The notes under the pieces are model-generated. The model had not been told where the DNA came from. It searched no databases and saw only the letters and a list, made by a program, of their open reading frames with translations. Below, in pieces: positions 25,285 through 34,339 of a stretch of 57,197 nucleotides of DNA (position 1 is the stretch's first letter; each line of letters begins with the position of its first letter). This stretch comes from Planosporangium mesophilum (lineage in GTDB: Bacteria; Actinomycetota; Actinomycetes; Mycobacteriales; Micromonosporaceae), in contig NZ_BOON01000061.1 of assembly GCF_016863255.1 (NCBI RefSeq), positions 1 through 57,197 of the forward strand, given 5' to 3'. The position numbers were made by a program, and so were the translations under genes.

Positions 25285-25351
25285 CTCTCCCCGTGATCAC
25301 CGAGGCTCTGGGGTGCCATCGCGCCATAAACTCTCGGTGATCACGGGAGAG
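25285..25351. terminator. Long inverted repeat after the conservon-monooxygenase operon
   Basis: Arms 25285-25304 and 25333-25351 form a 19-bp stem with a single bulged C around a 28-nt loop, starting eight bases after the monooxygenase stop. The stem contains GTGATCAC. Best read as the operon terminator; the SDR gene begins 28 bp later. Confidence 0.6.
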
Positions 25352-25378
25352 TGTGGGGTCCCGGGGTAGGCGCCCACC

Positions 25379-26362
25379 ATGCGAGTCAGGGACGCGGTCG
25401 TGGTCGTCACCGGCGCCTCCAGCGGCATCGGCCGGGCCACCGCGCTGGCCTTCGCCGACGCCGGCGCGGACGTCGTACTCACCGCCCGGGCACCGCAGCC
25501 GCTCGCCGAGGCCGAGCGCGAGTGCGCCGACCGGGGCGCCCGGACGCTGTCGGTAGCCGGTGACATCAGCGACGAGGCCGTCGTCGCCGAGGTACGCGAC
25601 CGCACCCTCGACCGGTTCGGCCGCATCGACGTCTGGGTCAACGCCGCCGTGCTCGGCATCTTCAGCCCGTTCCTGCGGCTGCCCATGGCCGACGCCCGGC
25701 GTGTCATCGACGTCAACATCATGGGGTACGTCTACGGCAGCCGGGCCGCGCTGGAGCAGATGCGCGCGCAGGAGTCCGGCATACTGATCAACATCTCGTC
25801 GGTCACCGCGTTCGCCCCGACGCCGTACAACCACCCGTATGTGATGTCCAAGGCGGCGATCCGCGCCCTCGACGTCAGCCTGCGCCAGGAGCTGCGGCTC
25901 GACCGCGCCCGCGGGGTCCGCGTCTGCACCGTCCTGCCCGCCTCGATCGACACCCCGTTCTACGACCACGCGGCCAACTACACCGAGCGGAAGGTGCGAC
26001 CGATGCCCCCCGTGTACCCGCCGGAGCGGGTGGCGCGCGCCGTCGTGAACCTGGTACGGGTACCGCGCCGCGAGGTGATCGTCGGCCCGGCCGGCTGGCT
26101 CCTGCGGGTGCTGTCCAAGCTCGCCCCGGGCCTGGTCGAACGGCTCCTCGCGTACTACGTCGACCGTACCCACCTGTCCCGCGAGCCGACGCCGATCCAC
26201 GACGGCAACCTCTTCCAGCCGTGGCCGGACACCGAGAACCTCGACGGCGGCTGGGGCGGCCGGCGCCGTACCACGGTGCGCCGCGCCGCGACCGCCGGCG
26301 CGCTCGTCGCAGCGGGCGCGCTGGTACGCCGGCAGATGGTTAGCCGGGCCCGGCCCGGGTAG
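25379..26362 (+). CDS. Short-chain dehydrogenase/reductase
   Basis: 327-residue SDR with the classical cofactor motif VTGASSGIGRA (residues 11-21), the NAAV-type motif, the catalytic Ser in NISSVTAF and the active-site pair YVMSK (Tyr and Lys). A C-terminal extension of about 80 residues ends in a hydrophobic/basic segment (AATAGALVAAGALVRRQM) that may anchor it to the membrane, as in many actinobacterial SDRs of this length. NAD(P)H-dependent reduction or oxidation of an unknown alcohol/ketone is expected. It appears to be a single-gene unit. Confidence 0.88.
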   Translation: MRVRDAVVVVTGASSGIGRATALAFADAGADVVLTARAPQPLAEAERECADRGARTLSVAGDISDEAVVAEVRDRTLDRFGRIDVWVNAAVLGIFSPFLRLPMADARRVIDVNIMGYVYGSRAALEQMRAQESGILINISSVTAFAPTPYNHPYVMSKAAIRALDVSLRQELRLDRARGVRVCTVLPASIDTPFYDHAANYTERKVRPMPPVYPPERVARAVVNLVRVPRREVIVGPAGWLLRVLSKLAPGLVERLLAYYVDRTHLSREPTPIHDGNLFQPWPDTENLDGGWGGRRRTTVRRAATAGALVAAGALVRRQMVSRARPG

Positions 26363-26401
26363 GTTGCCCGTTTGCGATGACGGGGTCTTGCCGATGACGG
26401 G

Positions 26402-26716
26402 GTGTTTGCGTTGACACAGGACAAGGAGAGCAGGCGGCACGGGATACCCGAGGACGCCGATGTCACGCCGGCCACCACGGCCGACACGAGGGTGGAGCCG
26501 AAGCCCAACACCGCCCTGCAGGAGGCGATCGCCACGTCGGACATCGTCACCGAGGACGCGGCCGGTATGGCCGGCGGCGCGTCGGGCAGCAGCAGCGGCG
26601 GCTCGGGGTTCGAAGGCCACCCGGACTCGCCGGACCCGGACCAGGCGCCGACGCCGAAGCAGATGGGCTCCCCGCACCCCGGGCCGGAGCCCGACGAGGC
26701 GCCCGAGCCGATGTGA
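26402..26716 (+). CDS. Small acidic, disordered protein of unknown function
   Basis: 104-residue Pro/Asp/Glu/Ser-rich protein with no predicted fold; the middle has MAGGASGSSSGGSGFEGHPD and the end is a run of Pro-Glu-Asp. The start may be GTG 26402 or, better spaced from GGGG, TTG 26411. Codon bias fits the genome (strong G/C in third positions), which supports it being coding. It lies 40 bp after the SDR. Function unknown. Confidence 0.55.
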   Translation: MFALTQDKESRRHGIPEDADVTPATTADTRVEPKPNTALQEAIATSDIVTEDAAGMAGGASGSSSGGSGFEGHPDSPDPDQAPTPKQMGSPHPGPEPDEAPEPM

Positions 26717-26772
26717 GCCTTCCGCCCGGCCGGCTTCGTGGTGTGTCCACGCTGCCGGCCGGGCGTCGGCGG

Positions 26773-28140
26773 TCACGGCTGGTAGGGCGCCTTCGCCTTG
26801 CCTGCCACGTACATCAGCGCCGGCAGGTTCTTGTTCCAGTCGGTCGTGGTGCATGAGTACGCCGGGGTGAAGCTGCCGCAGCTGGCGAGCTCGGTGGTGA
26901 AGCTGGCGATGCCGAGCTCACCGTACGACCAGTCGTCGCTGGTACCCGAGGCGTTGTAGAGGATCTCGCCCGGCTGCCCGTACTGGTATCCGTTGTACTG
27001 GCTCATCTGGGCCGCGATCCGGCGCAGGGCCGCGTCGTTGGCCGAGTCGCGGGTGCTCCAGCCCCACGGGAACAGGTTCATGCCGGCGTACGAGTGGAGG
27101 CTGATCATCGCGCCCCGCGTGGTGGCCGGCGCCGCGTCGCTGTCGTTCGGGCCGCGCTGGTCGGCGTACAACCGGCGGAAGAGGTTGTTGATCGCCTTCG
27201 TCTCCGGCTCGCTGTCGGCGCTGGTACCGGGGTAGGTCTGCGCGCAGCGGCTGGAGCTGACGCCGGAGGTACCCCAGTGGTTGGCGGTGTTGCGGTTCAG
27301 GTCGACGCCGACCTGGTTGGAGCTGGTCGGCGGGTTGGCGCAGCCGGCCGCCCCGTTGAGGTTCTTGCGTTGCAGGTACGGCCGGTTGCCGCCCTGCTGC
27401 ACCAGGTCGACCCCGTCGGGGTTGACGATCGGCACGACCCAGACCTCGGTGCTGTCGAGCAGCGCCGTCACCTGGGCGTTGGAGCCGTAGCCGTTCACCA
27501 GGTGGTCGATGAACCGCCAGGCGATGTCCCCGGTGACGATCTCACGGGCGTGGATCTGGGTCATCAGCAGGAACCTGGGCTTCGGCGCGCTTGGGGTCAG
27601 CGAGCAGTCGCCGCTCAGCTTGCGGGTCAGGCAGATCGCCTTCAGGTCGTAGCCGGTCGCCGGGTTGCGGGTCTTGAGGTACGAGTCGCCGTAGTCGACG
27701 ACCGTGGCCAGGTCCGGGCGGTTGGCGGCGACCTGGTCGAGGTGCGCATGCTGGGCGCGGACGGTGTGGTACCCGCCGTAGTACGTCTCGTCGACGGGGG
27801 CGACGACCGGAGCGGCGGCGTCCGGTACCAGCCGGGTGGACGGCGCCTTCCACGTGGTGGGCTGAAGCTTCTCACTCACCGCCGGCCGGAAGCCCGCGCC
27901 GCGCAGCCGGGCGGCGGTCGCCTCGTCGCCGAGCACGAACAGGTCGGTTCCGCTGCGGTTCTCGAGCACGTCGAAGCCGTGGTCGAGCAGGCGTTGCGCC
28001 GCCGCCTCGGAGGTCGCCGGGACCCGGTAGACGAACAGTTGGGTGGAGTCCGCGACGGCGCTGGGCATCTGCGGCCCGATCACGAGGGCGACGGCCGCGC
28101 CCGCCGCCACCAGGGTTGCCAGGACATGTCGTCGACGCAT
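26773..28140 (-). CDS. Secreted M14 zinc carboxypeptidase
   Basis: 455-residue metallocarboxypeptidase of family M14, secreted through a Sec-type signal peptide (RRRHVLATLVAAGAAVALV; a Tat-like RRR start is noted). The ATG at 28140 follows GGAGG. A pro-domain-like region covers about residues 30-130. Zinc ligands are His197 and Glu200 in IHARE and His349 in SLHSYAG; the catalytic Glu is Glu417 in FTTELAS. The family signature is complete, so it should be active on C-terminal residues of extracellular peptides. Encoded alone, convergent to the small disordered protein. Confidence 0.92.
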   Translation of the reverse strand: MRRRHVLATLVAAGAAVALVIGPQMPSAVADSTQLFVYRVPATSEAAAQRLLDHGFDVLENRSGTDLFVLGDEATAARLRGAGFRPAVSEKLQPTTWKAPSTRLVPDAAAPVVAPVDETYYGGYHTVRAQHAHLDQVAANRPDLATVVDYGDSYLKTRNPATGYDLKAICLTRKLSGDCSLTPSAPKPRFLLMTQIHAREIVTGDIAWRFIDHLVNGYGSNAQVTALLDSTEVWVVPIVNPDGVDLVQQGGNRPYLQRKNLNGAAGCANPPTSSNQVGVDLNRNTANHWGTSGVSSSRCAQTYPGTSADSEPETKAINNLFRRLYADQRGPNDSDAAPATTRGAMISLHSYAGMNLFPWGWSTRDSANDAALRRIAAQMSQYNGYQYGQPGEILYNASGTSDDWSYGELGIASFTTELASCGSFTPAYSCTTTDWNKNLPALMYVAGKAKAPYQP

Positions 28141-28317
28141 GGGTGCACCTCCGGTACGGGAGTCCGCGCACCGCTCCGGGGGGTATCGACATGACCGACC
28201 CTTATGGGATCGATGACGGCGAATGGAACGGTGCACTGAGGACAGCACGTACCAGCGCAGGTGTAAATGCTCGACTCAGAATGCTCGGGTACGGACAAGG
28301 GGGCCCGAACGTCGGTA

Positions 28318-28716
28318 CTAGGACCGCGCCTTCCGGGTGGCGCTGCGGTTGGCCTTCTTGATCGCCTGTACCAGCTCGCCCTTGTCCATGGTGGAGCGAC
28401 CGCGGATGTCGAGCTTGCGCGCGACCTCCATCAGGTGGGTCTTGGTGGCGTTCGCGTTGACCCCCTCCGCCGTCTCACCGGCGGGGGACGGGCCCTTCTT
28501 GGCCGCCTGCGAGTCGCTGGGCCCCTTGGAGCCCTTGGCCTCCCAGTGGTCGCCCACCTTCTCGAAGGAGTGCTTGAGCGACGCGAACGCCGTACGGTGC
28601 GCGCGCTCGCCCTCGCCGTACTCCTCGACGGCCGAGTCGTGGGTCTTCGCCCAGGTGTCCTGGGCCTTCTTGGGTGAGCGCTTGAGGGTGCTCGGCATTT
28701 CCTTACGGGCGGGCAT
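28318..28716 (-). CDS. ChaB-domain protein with Rho N-terminal-like domain
   Basis: 132-residue basic protein. Residues 5-62 match the ChaB domain (MPSTLKRSPKKAQDTWAKTH ... HSFEKVGDHW), and the C-terminal 40 residues match the Rho_N/SAP-like helix-extended-loop-helix (KTHLMEVARKLDIRGRSTMD...). The combination is frequent in actinobacteria, where the protein is probably nucleic-acid- or chromatin-associated rather than a true cation regulator. The ATG at 28716 follows a GGAGG-containing leader (minus strand). Single gene. Confidence 0.85.
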   Translation of the reverse strand: MPARKEMPSTLKRSPKKAQDTWAKTHDSAVEEYGEGERAHRTAFASLKHSFEKVGDHWEAKGSKGPSDSQAAKKGPSPAGETAEGVNANATKTHLMEVARKLDIRGRSTMDKGELVQAIKKANRSATRKARS

Positions 28717-28833
28717 CGGACACCTCCAGTTCGAGAAGATCAATATTGTTGGTACCCGGTGTCGTCACAGGTAAACAGCTGCATTCAGGAATGAGCGCGG
28801 CGATCGGGGGGAAGAGGCGGATCACGGAAGAGG

Positions 28834-31131
28834 TCAGCGCAGTTCGAAGACCGCGACCCGGCCGTTGTCGTAGCGCGGCGTCGCGAGCGTGCCGAGCAGC
28901 GGCGAGACCGTACCCACCCGGCGGTCGGCGACCAGCCAGCGTACGTGGTGCTCGTCCCGCAGCCGGCCGAGCACCTCGGGGGTCGGGGCGGTGAACGCCG
29001 CGTCGTTGAGCGCGAGCAGCGGCTGGTCCCAGAACGGCACGACCAGGGTCGGCGACGCGGCCATCCGCGGCGCGAACCGCCAGCCCTCGACCAGTACCTC
29101 ACGCTCCGCGTAGGCGCTCAGCCAGAACGAGCGGCTGTCGCAGGTGTCGCCGGCCCCCTCCAGGCAGTGCACGTTGGTCGCCAGGGTGTCCCCGGTACCG
29201 CTGTGGCCGCGTACCCAGCGGGCGGCGTCGACGCGCGAGCGGGGCAGCTCGGGCAGGGGCAGGACCTGGGCGTCGCCGTTGACCGCCCGGCCGGTGGCGT
29301 ACGCGTCCACCACCAGGCCGGGGGCGCCCGCGACGAAGACCATGGTGAGGGCGACCAGGACGCCCTTGCCACGCAGCGGGCGTACCCAGTGCCGCAGCAC
29401 CAGCCAGCCGACCGTGGCGACCAGCCCGGCTGCGGCGAGGGCCAGCGACCACGTCGCGATCGGTACCAGCGGGCTGTAGAAGCGCCCGGTCGGCGTCGGC
29501 CCGGCGTACCGCAACTGGGCGGCGACCAGCGCCACGGCCACCGCGGCCGCGGTGGCACCGAGGATCGCGCGGCCCCGCGCGGACAGCCCGGCCCGCTCGG
29601 CGAGCAGCACGTACCCCCAGGCGGACAGGATGACGCCGAACGTGAAGCCGGCCCGCGTGAAGTACTGGGCGTTGATGCTGCCGAGGGTCAGGTACAACGC
29701 CGGCCCCGCGAGCGCCCCACCCAGCAGCAGCCACTGCACCGGGGCGAGCCGGCGGCGCGCCAGCACCACCGCGACGCCGGCGACCCGAGCCTGCATGTTG
29801 ATCAGGAAAGCCGCGAAGACCCCGCCCTCGACCAGCAGCTGCTTCCAGGCCGGGCGGGGCTCGCCCATCGGGTACCAGAACCACTTGATGTTGCCCAGCG
29901 GCGCCAGCGACAGCCCGTACGTCTGGAAGTTGAACAGCACCGCCATGGCGAACAGCTGCGCGACCCCGGCCAGCGCCCCGGCGGCGACGACGCCCCAGGG
30001 GATGCGCCGCCGTGTCACCAGCAGGACCGCCCCGGCGAACGCCAGGGCCGCCACCGTGACCGGCAACGAGCTGGCCTTGGCGCCGCTGGAGGCGACCAGC
30101 AGCAGCGCGGCCATCACGTACGCGCCGCGCCCGAGCGCCGGCACCGGGTTTCCGTCTGCCCGGCCGACGATCTCCCCGAGCACCCCGATCAGGGCGATGA
30201 GCAGCACCCAGCTGTAGATCATCGACATGCCGTGCCAGACGACCAGGGTCACCTGGGTACCGAACGGCTGGCTCATCGAGGTGGTGAAGTTGACCTCGCC
30301 CACCACCCAGAAGAGCACCGCGGTGATCACGCCGACGTACGGCCGGCCACTCACCCGCCAGCCGACGACCGCGGAGAGCACGATCGCGGCCACGCTCAGC
30401 GCGGGTACCGCCAGCCGTAGCGCCACCACAGGCAGGTCGATGTGGCCGACGAGGCTGGTCATCGCCATATGGACATAGCCGAACCAGTGGTAGTACAGCG
30501 GCTCGCCGGCCACCTGGGGCAGGCCGAGCGGCAGGTGGTGCTTTGCCTCACCGGCCAGCGAGAGCTGGTACGGCAGGTCGACGTACTGCCGGGTCGTCTC
30601 CGAGGTCGGCAGGATCGGGTTGCGCAGCAGGAAGACCTGGGACAGGTACCAGGTGAAGAAGGCGACCACGCCGGCGACCGACCACGACCAGCCCAGCGGG
30701 GTGGGCGCGTAGCCGCGTACCCGCCAGTGCTGGCGCAGCCGGGGCACGGCGAGGAACGGCACGACGACCGCCAGCGGCCACAGCCAGGCCGCGGCGCGCA
30801 GGTCGAGCGCGGAGAAGACGGCCCAGGCCGCCAACTCCAGGGTGAGGCCGAGGGCGGTGCCCATCGCCACGTCCTCGACGAACGTGTGCGGGGTCCGGCG
30901 CAGCGCGCGGTAGAGCAGGGTGCCGGGCAGGGCCACCGTCAGCACCGCGTAGCCCGCGTACCGGGCCAGGTCGACCACGCCGGTGTCGGCGTACAGCAGA
31001 ATCGCCACCGTGACGGCCAGCCCGGCGGCGAACGGCGCCCACCGCGCCGGCAGCGACGGCGATCGGCCGCTCAGCCGGGCCGGGGGGACACCGGGCCGCT
31101 CGGCGAGCTCCGGCGTCGCCGGCGCGCTCAT
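28834..31131 (-). CDS. Large polytopic membrane protein, GT-C glycosyltransferase-like
   Basis: 765-residue protein with about 16-18 hydrophobic helices and a C-terminal extracytoplasmic domain of about 150 residues. The ATG at 31131 overlaps the stop of the GT2 gene (ATGA), so both are made together. The first loop has an acidic/aromatic pattern (YVDLPYQLSLAGEAKHHLPLG ... YYHWFGYVHMAM) like lipid-linked-sugar GT-C transferases, and the last domain ends PRYDNGRVAVFELR, as seen in DUF-type envelope glycan enzymes. I take it as the acceptor glycosyltransferase that uses polyprenyl-phosphate sugar made by the upstream GT2. Precise family not certain. Confidence 0.65.
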   Translation of the reverse strand: MSAPATPELAERPGVPPARLSGRSPSLPARWAPFAAGLAVTVAILLYADTGVVDLARYAGYAVLTVALPGTLLYRALRRTPHTFVEDVAMGTALGLTLELAAWAVFSALDLRAAAWLWPLAVVVPFLAVPRLRQHWRVRGYAPTPLGWSWSVAGVVAFFTWYLSQVFLLRNPILPTSETTRQYVDLPYQLSLAGEAKHHLPLGLPQVAGEPLYYHWFGYVHMAMTSLVGHIDLPVVALRLAVPALSVAAIVLSAVVGWRVSGRPYVGVITAVLFWVVGEVNFTTSMSQPFGTQVTLVVWHGMSMIYSWVLLIALIGVLGEIVGRADGNPVPALGRGAYVMAALLLVASSGAKASSLPVTVAALAFAGAVLLVTRRRIPWGVVAAGALAGVAQLFAMAVLFNFQTYGLSLAPLGNIKWFWYPMGEPRPAWKQLLVEGGVFAAFLINMQARVAGVAVVLARRRLAPVQWLLLGGALAGPALYLTLGSINAQYFTRAGFTFGVILSAWGYVLLAERAGLSARGRAILGATAAAVAVALVAAQLRYAGPTPTGRFYSPLVPIATWSLALAAAGLVATVGWLVLRHWVRPLRGKGVLVALTMVFVAGAPGLVVDAYATGRAVNGDAQVLPLPELPRSRVDAARWVRGHSGTGDTLATNVHCLEGAGDTCDSRSFWLSAYAEREVLVEGWRFAPRMAASPTLVVPFWDQPLLALNDAAFTAPTPEVLGRLRDEHHVRWLVADRRVGTVSPLLGTLATPRYDNGRVAVFELR

Positions 31132-32120
31132 CGCCCGGTACCGCCGGGTCCGGACAGCACCGGCTCCGCCTGCGTCGGCTCCTCCTCGGCCGAGTCGTAG
31201 CCGATGAAGTAGCTCGGGCGCCCCTGCACGGCGGTGTAGATCCGGCCGACGTACTCGCCGAGCAGACCGAGGCAGAGCAGTTGGACCGCACCGAGGAACA
31301 GGACGGCCACGTACAGTGACGCCCAGCCCGAGACGGTCGAACTCGTCAGGTAGGCGAAAAAGCCGATCACCGCCAGGGCCGTGCACAGGACCACGCCACC
31401 GATGCCCAGCAGGGTCGCGATGCGCAGCGGCGCGGCGGAGAAGCTGGTGACGCTGTCGGCGGCGAGCAGCAGCATCTTGTGCAGCGGGTACTTGGTCCGC
31501 CCGGCCGCCCGCTCCTCTCGCGCGTACACCACCTCGCCGCTGGGGAAGCCGACCCACGGCACCAGCAGCCGCAGCACGCCGGTCCGCTCGGGCAACTGCC
31601 GAAGAACGTCGATCGTCGCCTGGCTGAGCAGTCGGAAGTCCCCCGCGTTCGACGGGACGCCGTTGCCGACCAGGCGGCGCATCATCCGGTAGTAGCCGGA
31701 GGCGGTCCACCGCTTGAAGCGGGTGTCCGTGGTCCGGTCGTTGCGCACGCCGTAGACGATGTCGAGCTGCTTCTCCCGGGCCAGGGACAGCATCTCCGGG
31801 ATCTTCTCCGGCGGGTCCTGCAGGTCGGCGTCGATGCTGACCACGTACGCCCCGCGGGCGCGGAACAGGCCGGCGGTCAGGGCCGCCTGGTGCCCGCTGT
31901 TTCGCCGCAGCCGCACCACGCGCAGCTGGGGCCAGGAGCGCCGCAGCCCGACCAGGGTGGGAAAGGTCGTGTCGGAGCTGCCGTCATCGACCGCGACCAC
32001 CTCGTATGGCTCGTTCAGGCCGTCGAGCACCGGCCGCAGCCGGCCCGCGAGCAGGCCGATGACGGCCTCCTCGTTGTACATGGGGATGACGACCGACAGC
32101 GTCAGATCGGTCTTGTCCAT
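31128..32120 (-). CDS. GT2 polyprenyl-phosphate sugar transferase (DPM1/GtrB-like)
   Basis: 330-residue family 2 glycosyltransferase. The catalytic GT-A part has LSVVIPMYNEE, VAVDDGSSDTTF and the metal-binding SIDADLQDPPEKIPEM; the C-terminal part has two transmembrane helices and ends in a short acidic tail. This is the architecture of GtrB and related enzymes that load glucose, mannose or similar onto undecaprenyl phosphate. I prefer the ATG at 32120, after GGAGAG. It forms a two-gene operon with the GT-C-like protein and is divergent from another polytopic protein. Confidence 0.9.
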   Translation of the reverse strand: MDKTDLTLSVVIPMYNEEAVIGLLAGRLRPVLDGLNEPYEVVAVDDGSSDTTFPTLVGLRRSWPQLRVVRLRRNSGHQAALTAGLFRARGAYVVSIDADLQDPPEKIPEMLSLAREKQLDIVYGVRNDRTTDTRFKRWTASGYYRMMRRLVGNGVPSNAGDFRLLSQATIDVLRQLPERTGVLRLLVPWVGFPSGEVVYAREERAAGRTKYPLHKMLLLAADSVTSFSAAPLRIATLLGIGGVVLCTALAVIGFFAYLTSSTVSGWASLYVAVLFLGAVQLLCLGLLGEYVGRIYTAVQGRPSYFIGYDSAEEEPTQAEPVLSGPGGTGR

Positions 32121-32361
32121 CGCCACCGTTCTCTCCGATCGACGGCCCACCTGCAACCCTGACTACGGTCGGCCATGCTACGGGCTCCCCCGGCGCCGAC
32201 AGCGTCAGGGCGGAGCAACCGGACACCCGCGTGTCACGCGGCGATGACGCTCGCTGTCGCGCGTCGGGTGCGGCCGCCGGCCGGGCCCCATTAGGATGTG
32301 GCGGTCCTCCGGGGCCGCGGACGCCGGATAGCAACAAAACGGACAGAGGTGCTCGACCCCA

Positions 32362-34185
32362 GTGAAACTGTCGATAGTCAAACTGGCAGCCGTGGCCGCC
32401 GCCCCGACGGACCTCGCAACCGGGCCCACCGTCGACGCCCGGGCCGCCGCCTCTCCGCGCTGGCTGCGCTGGCCGCAGGGCCGCCGGGCCGACCTGCTCG
32501 CGTACGCGGCCTTCGTCGCGGCGGCGCTGTACGTCATGGCGCACCTGTGGGTCGACCCGCTGCACCGGGTGATGGGCTTCAACCCGAACGACCAGGCGTT
32601 CGCCGAGTGGATGTACGCCGACCAGGCGTACGCCCTCACCCACCTGCGCAACCCGTTCTTCAGCCACGGCCAGAACGCGCCGCTGGGCATCAACCTGATG
32701 GGCAACGCCGCCACCCAGCTGGTGAGCTGGGTCCTGGCGCCGATCACCCTGCTCTTCGGGCCGGCGCTGACGTTCGCCGTCGCCATCACCCTCAACCTCG
32801 CCGGTACCGCCGCCGCGTGGTACCACGTGCTCTCCCGGCACCTGGTGCGCCACCGGGCGGCCGCGTTCATCGGCGCGGCGTTCTGCGGCTTCTCCCCGGG
32901 GATGATCTCCGAGAGCAACGCGCACGTCCACATCCCCGCCCAGTACCTCGTGCCCTTCATCGTCTGGGCGGGCGTCCGGCTGCGCGAGCCGGGGCGCTCG
33001 GTGCGCACCGGCCTCGTCCTCGGCGCGCTGGTGACGGCGCAGGTGTTCATCGGCCTCGAGGTCCTCTTCCTCGCCGCGATCGGCTGCGGCCTGATGGTCG
33101 TCGCGTACGCCGTGATGCGCCCGCGCGAGGCCCGCGCCGCGCTGAAGCCGTTCCTGACCGGGGTGGGCGTCGCGGTCGGCGTGGTACTGGTCGTCTGCGC
33201 GTACCCGCTGTGGATGCTGTTCCTCGGTCCCCGGCACTACCACGGCATCATCAAGGTCTACAGCGCCGACCTGACCACGTACTTCTCGTTCCCGACCTCG
33301 TCCATCGGCGGCCTGACCGCCGGCAAGGCGTACGTGCCCAACCAGGCCGAGGAGACGGCGTTCTTCGGCTGGCCGCTGGCGCTCGGCGCGCTGGGCCTCG
33401 CCGTCCTGCTGTGGCGGTCGATGGCCGCCCGGCTCGCCGCCCTCGTCGGGGCGGTCTGCGCGGCGCTCTCGCTGGGCGACCGGATCATGTGGAAGGACCA
33501 TTACACCGGTATCCCCGGCCCGTACCGGCTGCTGATCCACCTGCCGGTCTTCGACAGCCTGATCACGTTGCGGCTCGCGCTCGTCACCGCGGTCACCATC
33601 GGCCTGCTGCTGGCGTTCGCCACCCAGTGGGTCGTCGACCGGGCCCCGGCGGCCCGCGAGGCGGGCGTACCGCTGCGGGCGGTCGCCGCGGTCGCCGCGA
33701 TCGCGATCCTGCTGCCGCTGGCCCCCCGGCCGCTGCCGGCCGTCAGCCGGCCGTTCGTGCCCCGGTTCATCACCTCCGGCGAGTGGCGCGGGTACGTGCG
33801 GGAGGGCCGCACCCTGGTACCGGTGGACGACGCCGACCGCACCGAGCTGCGCTGGGGCGTCGCCGGCGGGGGCGCCTTCGCGGTGCCCCGGGGCTTCACG
33901 CTGGTACCCAAGGATCCGCCCCGCGACATGACCGGCGTCTTCAACGTGCCGCTGCTGCCGACCGAGGGCCACCTGTGGAGCATCTCGACGGGCCGCCCCA
34001 CCGAGATCGGCCCGGCCGAGCGGCAGCGCGCCGCCGAGGACATGCGGTACCTGCGGGCCGACGCCGTGGTGCTGAACGCGACGCTGCCGGCCGCGGCCGA
34101 CATGGCTACGAAGATCACGTCGTTGCTCGGCGTCCAGGCCGAGCGGGTGTCCGACGTCTACGTGTGGCGGGTCCGGGACCTGTAG
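32362..34185 (+). CDS. Polytopic membrane protein, possible GT-C glycosyltransferase
   Basis: 607-residue protein with about 11 helices and a C-terminal extracytoplasmic domain. The first loop (VMGFNPNDQAFAEWMYADQA) carries an Asp next to the first helix as in GT-C transferases; NPFFSHGQNAPLGINLMGN follows. The GTG start at 32362 has only a weak ribosome site (GAGGTG further upstream), and TAGGAT at 32292-32297 could be its -10. It is divergent from the GT2/GT-C pair, 241 bp away, which suggests one envelope-glycan locus. Exact substrate unknown. Confidence 0.7.
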   Translation: MKLSIVKLAAVAAAPTDLATGPTVDARAAASPRWLRWPQGRRADLLAYAAFVAAALYVMAHLWVDPLHRVMGFNPNDQAFAEWMYADQAYALTHLRNPFFSHGQNAPLGINLMGNAATQLVSWVLAPITLLFGPALTFAVAITLNLAGTAAAWYHVLSRHLVRHRAAAFIGAAFCGFSPGMISESNAHVHIPAQYLVPFIVWAGVRLREPGRSVRTGLVLGALVTAQVFIGLEVLFLAAIGCGLMVVAYAVMRPREARAALKPFLTGVGVAVGVVLVVCAYPLWMLFLGPRHYHGIIKVYSADLTTYFSFPTSSIGGLTAGKAYVPNQAEETAFFGWPLALGALGLAVLLWRSMAARLAALVGAVCAALSLGDRIMWKDHYTGIPGPYRLLIHLPVFDSLITLRLALVTAVTIGLLLAFATQWVVDRAPAAREAGVPLRAVAAVAAIAILLPLAPRPLPAVSRPFVPRFITSGEWRGYVREGRTLVPVDDADRTELRWGVAGGGAFAVPRGFTLVPKDPPRDMTGVFNVPLLPTEGHLWSISTGRPTEIGPAERQRAAEDMRYLRADAVVLNATLPAAADMATKITSLLGVQAERVSDVYVWRVRDL

Positions 34186-34188
34186 ATC

Positions 34189-34339
34189 TCAGCGGCGCTG
34201 CGGGTTCGCGCCCTCGATGAAGTACCGCTGGGCGGCCAGGAACAGCAGGATCAGCGGTACGGTCGCGATCACGCTCGCGGCCATCACCAGCTCCCACTGG
34301 GCCTCGCCGCCGGCGCCGAACCGGTCGAGCACCCGCCGC
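34189..34339 (-). pseudogene. C-terminal remnant of a carbohydrate ABC permease (MalG-type)
   Basis: On the minus strand the segment reads RFGAGGEAQWELVMAASVIA then TVPLILLFLAAQRYFIEG and a stop at 34189-34191. That is the conserved last 45 or so residues of CUT1 sugar permeases (MalG family). Nothing of the rest of the gene is present: the flavohemoglobin gene stop (34340) starts where the fragment ends. It is a stranded gene end, so a rearrangement or deletion occurred here. Confidence 0.8.

Noticed and set aside
28116-28361. Small plus-strand frame between the carboxypeptidase and ChaB genes
   Set aside because: No ribosome site or family similarity, and poor third-position GC bias compared with neighbours.
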